A stretch of DNA of 64,000 bases from Eremomyces bilateralis CBS 781.70 (taxonomy: Eukaryota; Ascomycota; Dothideomycetes; Eremomycetales; Eremomycetaceae), in contig NW_022985074.1 of assembly GCF_010015585.1 (NCBI RefSeq), forward strand, positions 496,026 through 560,025, in the 5' to 3' direction. A program made the translations under genes and the position numbers. Shown here piece after piece: positions 24,179 through 36,899 of this stretch; position 1 is the first letter of the stretch; each line of letters begins with the position of its first letter. The notes beneath the pieces were generated by a model. That model did no database searches and was not told the DNA's origin. It saw only the letters and a list, made by a program, of their open reading frames with translations.

Positions 24179-25620
24179 CTAGTGAGGCCGATTATATGAG
24201 ACGGTCCACTGAACGTCCCGGCCTTTGTACTGCGTTAGTATCAACAAGGTTTCACACGAGACTGGATTAGAAGCCCAGGGGTAACTCACGGATGATCATC
24301 TCCTGACTATTTCCACTCGTCACGCTACTCTCCTCCCCTTCCGTTGACGCCCCCTTCCCATAAATGCTCGTCGTGGTTTGCAGTGCGTCAGTTCTCAGCC
24401 TGTCAGCGGTGCTGTCGGCGTGGCTCCGATTCAACGTCTGCTCTCGGCTTTTGTGGCCGCTGCCAGTATGCAGGGAGTTCATCTCGTAGTTTCGCGAGCC
24501 ATATCCGTAGGTGAGCCCGGCGATCTCAAGCCCAAAGCCCGAGTTGAAGGACCGCATGAAGGTCTTGAGGTTGGGAATGCTGGCTGCCATAAGTGACCAG
24601 CAGAGGAGGAATTGCGTCCAGACAATGGCGGAAGATATGGTGAAACTGGGGACTGGAGAGCTGACGGTCGGAAGGAAAAAGTAGAGCTTCAAGGCGGTGA
24701 AGGCAATTACGCTATGGGCGGTCAGGGGTTTGCTACGCAGAATTGTCATAAATTGAAGGGCAGACTTACGGGATGCGTAGCCAGAACGCGAAGATGACTT
24801 GGAACCTTCGCTCCCAGCTCATTTGCAGCGGGAGAATGAGCCAGGTAGGCAAAACGAGGAGGATTATCTCAATCGCAATGTCAACTCCAATGACTAGCCG
24901 CCACCTCAAGAGCTATATTAAGGTTAGAAAACGGAACAGCGGGTAATCATGCTGGGAGACACGAACCTGTGATGGACATTTCGCATCAGTTAGATCAGTC
25001 AATAAAGACTTAGGATCGCATGCCACAGATAACGCAACGATTGAGCCGGCCCCCCACGCGATAGCTAAGGTAATGGTTATAGCAGCGACCATGGACAGCT
25101 TCTTCATGTCTCGTGTGAAGAGTCGAAGGATCAGACACAGCACCGAACATTTGGAGAGGCAGTGCGCAACAACGAACATAATATTGGAAGCGAATAGCGC
25201 CTGACAGGGAGGTTAATACCAATGGATCTTTGCATTTGTTGGATGCCAATACATACCACTCCAGCTTGCTCAACCTCGCCAGGAGGGATCAAAGATGGGA
25301 CTTTGCCTAAGCCATACTTCAAGGACAAGGCGATGGCAGCTACTTGAGCGCCGTGAAAGATCTGTAATACGATGTTAGTACCGAACCGCAGACCTGGCCT
25401 TAAACGCTGAACTTACAGTTGAGGCGAAGATCGTCCAGTCATCGAAACCATACAAGCCCCATTTGATATGACCTCGCACCACCAAAGAGAGTACGGTATA
25501 TACAATGAAGAGGATTGTTGCGATGTAGATATAACCAGCATGGTTGCCATCAATGATGGGTGAAAACCTCGATGGATCAGGGAACGGGGACGGATCCGGT
25601 GCAGGAATAGAGGGGTCCAT
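24179..25620 (-). CDS. Seven-helix integral membrane protein, fungal rhodopsin-domain (Pth11-like) family
   Basis: Exons 25620-25417, 25361-25257, 25200-24967, 24912-24770, 24711-24290 and 24222-24179 give 383 aa. Hydrophobic helices follow in order: YIYIATILFIVYTVLSLVV, the HGAQVAAIALS region, FASNIMFVVAHCLSKCSVLCLI, MVAAITITLAIAWGAGSIVAL, the IGVDIAIEIILLVLPTWLI region, the VIAFTALKLYFF region and SAIVWTQFLLCWSLMAASIP. The CLSKCSVL segment and the C-terminal MIIRRDVQWTVSY are typical of fungal rhodopsin-domain proteins. These include Pth11-like receptors, but most have no known ligand. There is no CFEM domain at the N-terminus. The tail after helix 7 is Ser/Thr-rich and probably cytoplasmic. 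The last exon has 44 bases; its acceptor (TACAAAG) was chosen because it alone restores the conserved end. Confidence 0.88.
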
Positions 25621-28600
25621 CGTGCATATCCCCCGTTGAAGGAAATGTTCAGTGAGAGAATGTAGTGGAAACGAATATAGATAATGTATCGGTGAACAAC
25701 TCGCGACGACGGGCTGCTGACCTGTTCAAGAAGAGGAGAGGTGGGCTATTGATGTACAATCTTCCTTGAGTCGCACACTCTCAAGGTATCACCAGATCGT
25801 CCAGGATACTGGGCAAAGTGCACCTAGCAACGACGGTGACATGAAGAAGATGTAACAGCCTTCTGATTCAACGGTCCCTGGCAGGGAATGCACAGCTCAA
25901 GCTGGTGCGATGCTTGGATTCGACCCAAGAAAACGGTACAGAACGTCGCGGAAGGAAAGATAGAGATCGCGATGAGAAGTACGAAGATAGGCACGCATGG
26001 TGGTGCGCCAGGCCCACGGGATGCATCAGAAACGCAGCAGACAGTGACGTCTATGGTATTAGGGATGATTGGTAAAATGTGCCTAAATCCCCTAACAGTC
26101 GTAAGTCCTCCAGAGGATCCTAGGAATCTGCTCACTTCAGCTGGTCCCAAGCTATTGGCACCAGCGCTCCTAAGACCTTGCTTTGATGTGATCCTGCCTA
26201 ATCCTGCTTGGTGCATCCCGATATCAACCATGTTGCAGTCAGGTCGGCTTCCCGGACTTACCCAGTATTACTGCGCCAGAAGCTGCGCACGGGATGATCC
26301 TCGCTCCGGCCAGGTCTCGGTTTCTCTAGTGGAATTGTGGAAGGTATCCTTTCCCTCTACCTCCCGTCCATACAGGATCCTTAGAGTGGTAGATCACATT
26401 GCGAGAAGCAGGATAGACCATTAGCTCAATGAGAAAGGGACATCCACTGAACTAGTGAAGATATAAAGAAGAGGAATTTAGAGCTCTCGACAAGGCAGCC
26501 GGATTCCGAATTACCGAACATTGCCTGAGGTGATTCAGATGGCGGCTAGGATGTCTTCGCTTTCTGGTGATCTAAACGTTGAGAATGGTGAGTTGGTGAT
26601 GCATGGTCAAGGGGCTGTGGCTTGTTGAATTTGCGAGATATCTCGGTTGACGGCGACCAAGCTTCGAGCTTGGGTACGGGTAATACCAGGTAGCACTTCG
26701 TTTGAAACCATCATCACATCATAGCCCTCAAGGATGTAAGCTTTGGGAACCCGAGTTTTGGGAACTCATATTTGTGCGACCATTTATTTTCTCGATTCAT
26801 CTCAGTTCACACTCTTGTCACGTACATTCCCTGGTGGCATCAACTCGCTCTCGAGAATGTCCCCGTCTCTTCACCGTCAGTCGGTTACGTTCAGATGCGA
26901 GGGAAGCCGCGATAAGATGAAACCGAACAGAAACCCCCGGGCCAAATATAAGCATGACTAGCTATATCGAGAATCGTATGCCGGGAAGGCTGATTGGAGG
27001 GTCCTCCCCCCACGTTGACCTGAACAACGACGCGACATTATACGTGAAGCCATTCTATGTCCTTCTCGCAGTTGATTCGTACTAGCCATTGGGCTATTGG
27101 ACGCCACAGTCATTACATATTACTACAATGTCGCCTCACCATAAGCTTATTTTAGTTCAATTTCTTGAATCGGAGATGCTGCATCGATTCCGTGCGGTGT
27201 TCCGTATTCACAATTCAGGAATCAGGACTCTGGTCAGGACGGAAACCAGAGCATGGGGGTAGTTCGGACGGCAGCTTTACTGGGTACATGCGGCTGTCTG
27301 TGCTACGTCGGCGGATGTCATCGGGCGCAATGATGCTCTTCCGATATCGCCATTCGCCAATTCCACGTTCCTGATTGTGGACGTTGATTGTCTACCAGCA
27401 GCCGATCGAATCACGCAACCTTCCTATAGGGCATAGGCTTATATACCTACCTTACATTTCCTAATGTCGATCCTTCTACGATGCGATCGATCGCCGGGCT
27501 CAGAAAGGCAGTGATATGCCATCTTAATGCCCGGGAGCGACTAGAAAGGTGAAGGATGACAATGCTACGATCTTGCTACTCCGTACTAGCGTATTCTACC
27601 CTATTCCGTCGACATCCCGTCGTTGCGGGCGAGTCATGGACAAACGTTTCGATTGGACGGGGGAATCGGGAAGCGCGGGAACCAATCTGGGAGGGTCGTC
27701 CCGCGGCTGTGGAACGTACCCTGTTTTCCTTTGACTAGCGCAGCCATTAGCGCAACAATTGGGCTTGGCATATCAAGGATCCTTAAGTTCTTGAACCCTC
27801 CAATTCAGTGTTACCTGTCACCCAGCCAGTCACCAGCTGCAAAACTCACCAACTTCAATTGTTCAGAACACCCTTTTCAGATTATCCCCCCTCATTCTGC
27901 CTTTTGCCACTTTGTCTGATTCAGGTAACTCTCAGTGCTGATCCATTCTCTTCTCACGAAAACAAAGTCTTTGAACGATTCAGTCACTATCTCACTAACA
28001 AAATCGCGCTGCAAACGATCGCGATGGGCATGATGCGGGTCGGTGGAGCGATATCAGACCAGATTCACTTGATCGCCTTGTGGAAGGCCAGGGGTCTCGA
28101 TTTGAGGTGGGAGGTGGTTATCGGAGAGATCTGTCGAATGTGGATCGCTAGGTCGAAATGGAGCACTGCTATGGTGAGCACCCATCCTGCGTAGGCATGC
28201 AACGCCACCAAAGTCGGCAATTATTTGTTATACTATGTACAAATCTGTATCCTTCTTTACTTTTGAAAAAAAGTTATATCCTAACGGTCAGTAACTTGGC
28301 AAAATACGGAGTCTCTTCTTCCGAAACATCCGTCAAGAATTTCAAATTGCCTTCAAGAACGCCTGGAGAAAAGTTGAATAATGCAAGTGGCTTTTGTTGA
28401 TAATGACCCTGACTGTCCTGCATTCCTGCAACATTAATACTGGGTAAGCATACAAACACAGCAAGGTAACCCGAACCCTGGTTCCGGGCGCAAAAGGTCC
28501 GTGTCGGGGTCAACGATGACCAGACGTCCACTTCAGAGTCCAGACTCAACAACCAGTCTCAAATCTCACTGTCTCAGAGGCTCAGGCTATTTGAGCAGCA

Positions 28601-29489
28601 TGTAGTGAAAAACTGAAAATGTGGCGTTCCCACGCTGTGGCTTAAGTGATAGAAAGGAGCAAAATGGAGGGATGAGCCGATGAAGCGACCTTCCAGTCCC
28701 CATTGCGGTAGAAGCGGGAAAGTGTGGGTAAAGACTCTATGGGCGGGCGTGGGATGGAATCACCTAACCCCCGGCCTCTCGTGATGTGATTGGCGTTCGA
28801 GTCCCAGCACACCGACTTACATACTACGTAGAAGGGCCCGTACCCCTAATGTGGACCTGACAGGCATCCCCTGTCTAAATCCAATTGGCCAATAAGAGAC
28901 GGTTAATCCCTGCCAGTTATTCCAACGTACTGCATGCCTCTATCAAAACATGAGTCTTTGCGATATGAGATTCCCTGTTCCATGTTCAATGTAATGCAGA
29001 CGGGGGAGTTGGCGTTTTTCGCCTGATGGCCCGAAACTCCTGCTGGGTTTCAACCGTTCCATCCATGTGTGGTCGGGAGGGAGTTGGACTGGTTCCAGAC
29101 ATGCCTTGAATCTGACAATCGGTTCTGTTACGTGAGAGGATGTCTCGTCTGGAGCCTGGACCGCGAGATCAATTGTTAACGGTCCGCCGTAGGTAGGCGT
29201 GTGGCGGCCAACAGGCAAGTACCCTCTCGAATGCGGTCCGGGGAGCAGCTTTCATTCTCGATCTCCGAGTCAGTCCCTCCCTCCAGTACCGTCTTCATGG
29301 AAGCTGGGAATGGAGCTCCCTGCACATCTTGCAGACCTTCTCTCCCTTCTCCCCCGCCTTTAACTCTTAACTGTCTTTCTTCCTTCAAGGCATCAATTTT
29401 CTCTTCCTTCTTGTTGCGCTCACTCACTTGCGCATTCACTGTCAATTCTCCTAAAGCCCCCCCTCAGTTGCCTGGTGCAAGCTTTCATC
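25621..29489. other. Gene-poor stretch, 3.9 kb
   Basis: Promoter side of the rhodopsin-type gene through to the permease promoter. The longest frames (25888-26424 plus, 178 codons; 25824-26231 minus, 135 codons) overlap each other, and neither shows a domain. I find no exon chain, RNA gene, terminal repeat or transposase. The permease side (28900-29489) has pyrimidine-rich tracts (29330-29460), common just upstream of fungal start codons. Confidence 0.4.
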
Positions 29490-31346
29490 ATGGAGTCTGA
29501 AAAGGAAGTCATTCCTGTGGTCACGGCCGTAGACTCGGAAGTCGTCGACAATCCAAACCTACCGACCGTGAAGAAGGGAACAAAGGATGACCAACGAGAC
29601 ATGTTCCGTATGGGTAAAGTCCAGGAGATGAGAGTATGTGCTGTCCAGCATGGTATTACCAGCATAATACTGACAAGGCGATCAGCGTAACTTCCAACTC
29701 ATCACCATATTCGGTTTCTCCATGATTCTCATGGCGACTTGGGAAGTCGCGCTCGGGTATGCATTTTCCAAGAATGATCGGCATTCTTCCACGCGGAAAC
29801 CTTGTGCTGACCGGATCATCCAGTGTCTCAACCTTGGGTCTTATGAATGGTGGGACAGCAGGTATGGTATGGATGTTCTTCATCGTCTGGTGGGGTTTCA
29901 TTGCCATCAACACCTCGATGGCTGAGATGGCCTCAATGTAGGTCATTATAGCTCCTAAGTCCGGATTGCAAACTCTAACAGACAATAGGGCACCAACCTC
30001 TGGTGGGCAATACCACTGGGTGTCGGAGTTCGCCCCTCGACAGCACCAGAAGTTCCTAAGTTATATGATTGGTGAGCAATACTTCCTTCAAATTATAGTA
30101 GCGATGGGTATTAACTATACCAAGGCTGGCTTTGCGTCCTCGCCTGGCAAGCATCATCGGCTGCCACGGCATTTATTGCAGGATCCCAAATCCAGGGTCT
30201 TGTGATCCTGAACTACCCTAACTACACTCCCGAGAACTGGCACGGAACGCTGATGGTTTTTGCCGTCTCTGCCTTCGCCGTCCTCTTCAACACAGTCCTC
30301 GCCAAGAAACTCCCGCTTATCGAGGGCACCATCCTCGTCATCCACATCCTCGGATTCTTCGCCATCCTTATCCCTCTTTGGGTCCTGGGTCCGCGTGGTG
30401 ACCCTAAGGTTGTCTTCTCCGACTTCCAGGCCTTCACTGGGTGGTCTCCCGCCGCTGGTACGCTCGTTGGGGTCCTTCCAGCCATCCTCCCATTGCTTGG
30501 CGCCGATGCCTGCGTGCACATGTCTGAGGAGCTTCGCGATGCGTCCGCCTCTCTGCCAAAGTCCATGATCTGGACAACCGTCTCCAACGGTGCCCTTGGT
30601 TTCATTATGCTCGCCACGTTCGCCATGACGCTCGGTGACATTGAAACAGTTATCAACTCGCCAACAAAAAACGCCTTCATTGAGGTCTTCTTCAACGTCA
30701 CCAAGAGCTACAAGGCCACCAACGCCATGTCTTCTCTCATAATCTTCATGCAGATCTTCTGCAATCTCTCCATCGTCGCGACCGCCTCTCGTCAGCTCTT
30801 CGCTTTCGCTCGTGACGGAGGTGTGCCGTTTGCCTCGTACTTCGCTTATGTAAGTACCTCCATATATTTCTGACTCTTCATTTCCACAAACCTGCTAACA
30901 CGCCATCCTAGATTCCCCAGGGCTGGGACATCCCTGTTAACTCGGTCATCCTCTCCTTCGTCAGCACCTGCCTCCTCTCGCTCATCAACCTGGGCAGTCC
31001 AGTCGCCTTCAACTCCATTTCCTCCATCTCCACCGGTGCTCTGCTCTCCTCCTACGCCGTATCCATCGGCCTGATCGCCTTCAAGCGCATCCGGGGCGAG
31101 CCTCTCCTCCCCAGCAAGTTCACCCTCGGCAAGTTCGGGCTGCCGCTCAACATTATCAGCATCCTATTCTTGCTATTCTTGTTCCTCATGAGCTTTTTCC
31201 CGAGCTTCCCGAGCCCGGATGCTGAGACTTTCAATTGGGGCGTTTTGGTCTATGTCGTCATCGTCCTATTTTCGCTCGTATATTATTACTGGAGGGGACG
31301 TCATGTGTATGTTGGTCCCGTAGAGTACGTTAGGAAGATAGAGTAG
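29490..31346 (+). CDS. Amino-acid/GABA permease (APC superfamily)
   Basis: Plasma-membrane amino-acid or GABA/choline transporter. Exons 29490-29633, 29686-29756, 29824-29937, 29989-30071, 30125-30849 and 30912-31346 give 523 aa. The cytoplasmic N-terminus ends in the conserved DQRDMFRMGKVQEMRRNFQLITIFGFSMILMATWE, read across intron 1. Then come LGLMNGGTAGMVWMF, EMASMAPTSGGQYHWVSEFAP and GWLCVLAWQASSAATAFIAGSQIQGL, followed by about eight more hydrophobic helices. ASRQLFAFARDGGVPF is the conserved loop before helix 9. This pattern is that of the fungal GABA/UGA4-like clade. The exact substrate is not readable. All five introns start GT[AG]NGN and keep phase. Confidence 0.93.
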
Positions 31347-32336
31347 GAGGGGTTTTATAAAACGCCTGGGAGGAAAAGTCTGCATCTCCTTAGCGAGTTT
31401 ATAGATTCGCATCTGACCGCATTTCGGCATCCACTCATTTGGGAAATAGACGCTTCTGGTGGCGTCCTCCAGCAATTGACTCCGAGATCCTATGCCTATT
31501 TGAGATGTACATTTAGAAATCGCCAATGTATAGCAGCTCCTGGCTCTGTCAGTTGTGGCTTCATATCCTTTGTACCGGCGGCGAGATATCAATTGTAGAA
31601 CGACACATTCAACGTTGACTAGGTAGAGGATGTTTTTAGCCCACATCTCGATAGAACCACTCTAACGTAGTATGTCCGTTGTAGCAACTTTGCCACTCTC
31701 CAAACTTCATTGGTAGTATCGTAACACAGTCGAACAGATTGGGTCCTCGGGAAAAACGGACGCGTCGGGGGTCTTTCCAGTCCGCCGTACGGTATTGGAA
31801 GAGACAGACACCTTGTGGCCTCAGGCATAATACTATGTACATCCACCAGCCCTGGTCCACGCGACTATCTCAAGTCCACTGACAATGTAGATTAGTCAGC
31901 TAATTCCCCACATAGGCCGACCGATGTTGGCCCGAAAGGTGCAGGAATCAGTCAATCAATCAATGAAGTCCACGGATACAACATGACTTTGACGTCTGGT
32001 GCAGTGGAAGCATGTTGCAAGAAGTGGAGGGACTAGACAGCAGTAAATCGAATCGCCTAGATTTGGGCCATGTGACTGTGGAAAACAGATGCTCCAGGGT
32101 GAATAACGGACTCTGTTTATGCTACATCGCCATCCTTTGCAAATATGCCCCCAGCCGACGGTCCATATTCTGTGCGACTGGTGAATACGAATTGACCACT
32201 CGGTAGAGCCAGCCTCGCACCGTGAATTATGGTTTATTGATTTTCTCGATAACTTTCTCGTATTTGGCGTGTTTTCCGCAATTGTGTTCACTTTCAGCGA
32301 CCTGAGCCACTTTTGTCTGCCCTCTGAAGTTAGAGA
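31347..32336. other. Intergenic, about 1 kb
   Basis: 3' flank of the permease and promoter of dcl2. Minus frames (31956-32480 and smaller) have no support. An AATCAATCAATC-type repeat occurs near 31953-31965. Confidence 0.35.
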
Positions 32337-35300
32337 ATGACCGTCATGGCTTTGGGTGATGTGTCGACGGCTGGGCAGGGCCAGATACGGACTCGCAGCT
32401 ATCAGATGGAGATGTTCGAACGAAGTATGAAGGGGAATGTCATAGTTGCAGTGAGTATTGTTGATGGTTAGTCGGGACACCGCTTACCGATTCAGATGGA
32501 TACGGGGAGCGGCAAGACGCACATGTTCGGCTTCATTAGCTTTAAACCAGCTTTCGATTAACATCCTAACATAAATAGAGCATTATTACGAATCATGGCA
32601 GAGCTGGAACGGTGTGGTCCAGATAAAGTAAGTTGATATGCTCTGGTCATTGGTTCCTGGCTGATCGGAAACATCAGCTACTTTGGTTCCTTGCACCAGG
32701 AGTCGCCCTCTGCAATCAGCAGTTTAAAACCATCTCCAGCCAACTCCCGTCCGTAAGGATGAGAGTTCTTGTTGGCTCAGATAACGTTGACCGATGGAGT
32801 GAACAACGTATTTGGGACGCTGCGTTGCAAGGGGTACGAGTCGTCTTCTCGACTCATGCCGTCCTCGCAGATGCTTTGAGCCATGGATTTATAAAGATGG
32901 CACAGTTGGCTCTGCTCGTATTCGATGAAGGTACATTCAAGTTCGTATAGAGAGCTGACATCATGCTCACGATCCATAGCCCATCATTGCACGAAGCAGC
33001 ATCCAGCAAACAAGATCATGAGAGACTTCTACCATCCAGCGAAGGCTTCGAAGGCCTCCAATTCTGTTCCACATATCCTTGGACTGTCTGCAAGCCCCGT
33101 GGCGAAATCAAATATCAACGACCTTGGAACAATAGAGGCGAATCTCGATGCTGTTAGTGTTACTCCTCGCATCAACCGTCAAGAGTTGCTCAAGCATGTC
33201 CATCAGCCAAAGGCCATAAAGCTGGAATACGAACATGCTTTACGGAAACTTTGTGCCTTACAGAGCCCTGCGTATTGCGCCCTCATGAAGTTGTGTGATG
33301 TATTTTCCCCTCTTGATGAGCTCGGAAAGCAGCTAGAAACATTCTCTCGGAAAGCAACGCATATATATGATGAGCTCGGGCCGTGGGGAGCTGAATACTT
33401 CATTCTAGAGTCAGTCGCAGTATTGAAGAAAGGAGGCGAGATGGATAGTTTTGGATACGCTTTCAGTTCTGGAGGTCAGGACCTCAGAGCGCATCTTCTG
33501 GCCAAGCTCGCTCCGATCGTCCACTCTAGCAAACCAGAAGACGCGACGAAGATGGATGACCTGCCCATCTCGCCAAAGGTTGAGCTTCTCATCTCGTTCC
33601 TTGCCAAGCAAGATCCCGAAGTGTGTGCCGGTCTGATCTTCGTGGAGCAGCGCGCTGTAGTTTACGTCTTGTCCCGACTCTTATCTATTCATCCACAGAC
33701 AAGATCACGCTTCCGATGCGCTACGTTCGTTGGCGAATCTAGCTGGGGCAAGCGTAAACTCAAGTTGAATGAACTCGTTGATATCAAGGCGCAAAAGGAG
33801 ACGCTATTAGAGTTTCGGACAGGAGTGAAAAATTTGGTCGTCGCTACGAAAGCGATGGAGGAAGGCATTGATATCAGTGCATGTAACTTGGTGGTTGGCT
33901 TTGATCCCCCCAAAACCCTGAAATCATTCATTCAGTGTCGAGGAAGAGCAAGGCATGAGGAGTCAAGCTACATAATCATGCTTGCTAAGGGCGATTCACG
34001 AGCTAAAGCGGATAAATGGGAGGCTCTCGAGGAAGAGCTCATTCGAATCTACCAGAATGAAGCCAGAATGCAGCAAGAGCTCGCTGCTATCGAGGAGATT
34101 GATGAGAAAATAGATTACAAGCTCAAAGCCCCGTCAACTGGGTGAGTTTTCAACCGTATTCAACTGCTAAAAGCTAATTCCTCGGCAGTGCGATGCTCAC
34201 AGCCAATTCAATGATTGCGCATGTCCATCATTTCTGCAACCTACTTCCTAAAGAACCATATGTGGACTACAAGCCCGAGTTCACCTTCCATGAGGACACC
34301 TCGCACCTCATCACAGCTACTCTAACGCTTCCCAACGGCGTCAACGCCGCAGTGCGTACAACAGTGGGGAAGAAAGCATGGCGTACCGAGCGTGCGGCGA
34401 TGAAAGATGCTGCGTTCCACGCATATGAAAAGCTCTACAAAGCAGATCTCTTGAACGAAAATCTTCTGCCTCTCCCGCACGGGTGGCATCTAACTCAACA
34501 TGATCAGGAAGAGCAAGATCGTCCTGCAGTGTTGGACGTTTCTCCACAGCTGGATCCGTGGATTGACCTCGCAGAGGCGTGGCAATCCCCCGATTTCCAT
34601 GAGGCGCGAATCTCGATCCTGGACCAGACCTCGAACCAGGAGTTGCGAATGGTATTGATAACTCCATCTGCGATTCCAGAGATACCAAGATTTGACCTAT
34701 ACTGGAATCCCCAATCTACACTTACTGCTGGCATCGCTAGTAAGGGTCGGATAGGCCGACTAGAGAAAGATCCAAGGCAACTACTTTCATTCAGGGAGGC
34801 TACGAATGCTTGTCATGCTGCTGCTAGGCGAAGCGACGTATCACACGAATACTCGGACTACATCGCGCTCTTTGCTCCAGATATGACGCAGACACAGCTC
34901 AGCACGTGGCTACCTCTATGCCGGGGGTCTAGAAACGCAATTGACGTTTATAGAACCGGCGCCGGTAACCCTGACGGGATTGTTACAGTTGCTGCGAAAG
35001 GATATGCGAGGTATATCCCCATCCGATGGATTGTTTCCTCTGCCAGTGCCTCTGAAAGTGGACCATCGGAAGAATCGATCGAGATTGATTGCCGGAGGCT
35101 CCCCAAACGCCAAAACTTTTTGTTGCCCGAGCATAACTGGAAAAGCCAGGCTATAAATCCAGGCCTGCAGGAGCGGAAAATCCGGATGTTCTCTGCTCAC
35201 GAATGCACCATGGACACAATTCCCTTCGTTTACGCCCAATTCGGACTTTTCATACCTGCAATTCTGCAACATATTGAAGTGTACTCTGTGGCAGAGCGCG

Positions 35301-36721
35301 TTCGCACAACCGTGCTAAAATCAATTCCTTTCCAGGGCCTAGAGCACATTGTTGCTGCAATCACCGCCCCTTCGAAGCGATGGACCTCGAACTATCAGCG
35401 CCTTGAATTTATTGGAGATACGGTGCTCAAATACACTGTCTCTATCCAGCTATACACGGATCATCCTACGTGGCCAGAAGGATATCTCTCGTCGAAACGA
35501 GACTCGCTAGTCTCAAATTCGAGACTTCTGAAGGCAGCGAAGGCCAAAGGATTGGAGAGATTCATTATGACCGAGCAGTTCAAAGGCGGGAAGTTCTCTC
35601 CACTCCGTGTTTCGGAAGCACTCGATCCTATGAAGGCAAAGGAGGGCAGGACAGTGTCCACGAAAGTCATCGCGGACGTTGTAGAGGCACTTATTGGCGC
35701 TGCATATGTCGAATTTCAGCATGATGAGGCACGAAAATGTATCAACCTTTTCTTACCGGAAATCCGCGCGAAGGCCCCGATCCTGAAAAGACCAGGCGTT
35801 CCAGTTTCACCCGGATCTCATAGCCATCTCAACGAAATTGAAGCTCTCATCGGCTATTCATTCCTCGACAGGTCAATTTTACTTGAAGCTGTTACTCATC
35901 CAGCGGGCAGCACGGATGCTCACACCGAGTCGTATCAGCGGCTGGAGTACCTTGGTGACGCGGTATTGGATATGGTCGTAGTCTCTATCCTCGAAACGCA
36001 CGAACCAGATCTTTCGGAATCCGAAATGACACTCTGCAAGCACGCACTTGTGAATGGCGACTTCTTAGGGTTTCTTTGTTTAGAAACTACCTTGGAACGT
36101 GACAAGATCGATATTATCGAGCACACGCGTGGCAACTTCATGGAGAATCGGAGCACAGATCGAATTCAGCTTTGCATGTACATGCGACATCGTTCAAAAC
36201 AAGTCTGGGAGGCACAGGCTGCCTGCTCTGACAGGCACCTCCATCTTCGAAAGGAGATCAAGCGAGCTTTGGAGTCGGGTTCTTCATTTCCGTGGGTGCT
36301 GCTGGAAAGGTTAAGGCCAGACAAGTTCTTCTCCGATATCATTGAGAGCATCATTGGTGCCATATTTGTCGACTCCTCTGGAGACCTTGGCCTTGTTCGG
36401 CAGTTCGTCGAGAAGATCGGGCTGATGAATTACACGAACCGACTCATGAAGGAGAAAGTGGATGTTCTTCATCCCAAAACCGCTCTACATCTTATGCGGC
36501 CAAACGCAACGATTGACTTGGAAGTCAAACCGGACGAAGGGGAGACGTTGTTTTGCGAAGTCAGTGTTGGTGGCGCGAGGGTGTGTACGGTTAGGAATTG
36601 TTTGAATAAAGATGAAGCAAAAGCTGCTGGGGCTGAGCAAGCCTGCAAAATCCTGGCATCAGAGTCTATGGAAGGGATTCAGATGGCGAATGATGATGAT
36701 GCCATCGCGGGGGCAGAATGA
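32337..36721 (+). CDS. dcl2: Dicer-like protein 2, RNA-interference ribonuclease
   Basis: Cuts double-stranded RNA into small interfering RNAs. In fungi Dcl2 is the main Dicer against viruses and transposons. Exons: 32337-32450, 32496-32524, 32579-32627, 32678-32930, 32980-34141 and 34189-36721 give 1379 aa, the usual length. Domains in order: DExD/H helicase with [10 protein letters not shown] (motif I, about 38), [25 protein letters not shown] and LGLSASP; helicase C with [16 protein letters not shown]; Dicer dimerisation domain (about 660-760); RNase IIIa ([28 protein letters not shown]); RNase IIIb ([30 protein letters not shown]). The acidic residues of both RNase III sites are present, so the gene looks functional. 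No PAZ domain is evident, as is usual for fungal Dcl2. Exon 2 has only 29 bases. Confidence 0.96.
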
Positions 36722-36899
36722 GTGGTGCAGATACGTGGGTTAGTTGGACACCAAATTTGCAGATAACCATTCGAGAGGAATACAGTACAACGTTGCGTCT
36801 CCTGCAATGCGTGGCTTTACTGCTCCCACAGCAATCCGTTCATAAATTGAAGCACTTCAATTGATCTAAGACTCCTCTATAGACGAATGCGATATGTCG
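36722..36899. other. 3' flank of dcl2
   Basis: Short flank before the decayed minus-strand sequence begins. Nothing recognised. Confidence 0.4.

Noticed and set aside
25888-26424. Plus-strand frame of 178 codons
   Set aside because: No domain, no supporting exon pattern, and an overlapping minus frame of similar quality.
28785-28815. GGCGTTCGAGTCCCAGCAC, similar to a tRNA T-loop
   Set aside because: No pairing T stem, acceptor stem or anticodon arm could be laid out around it.
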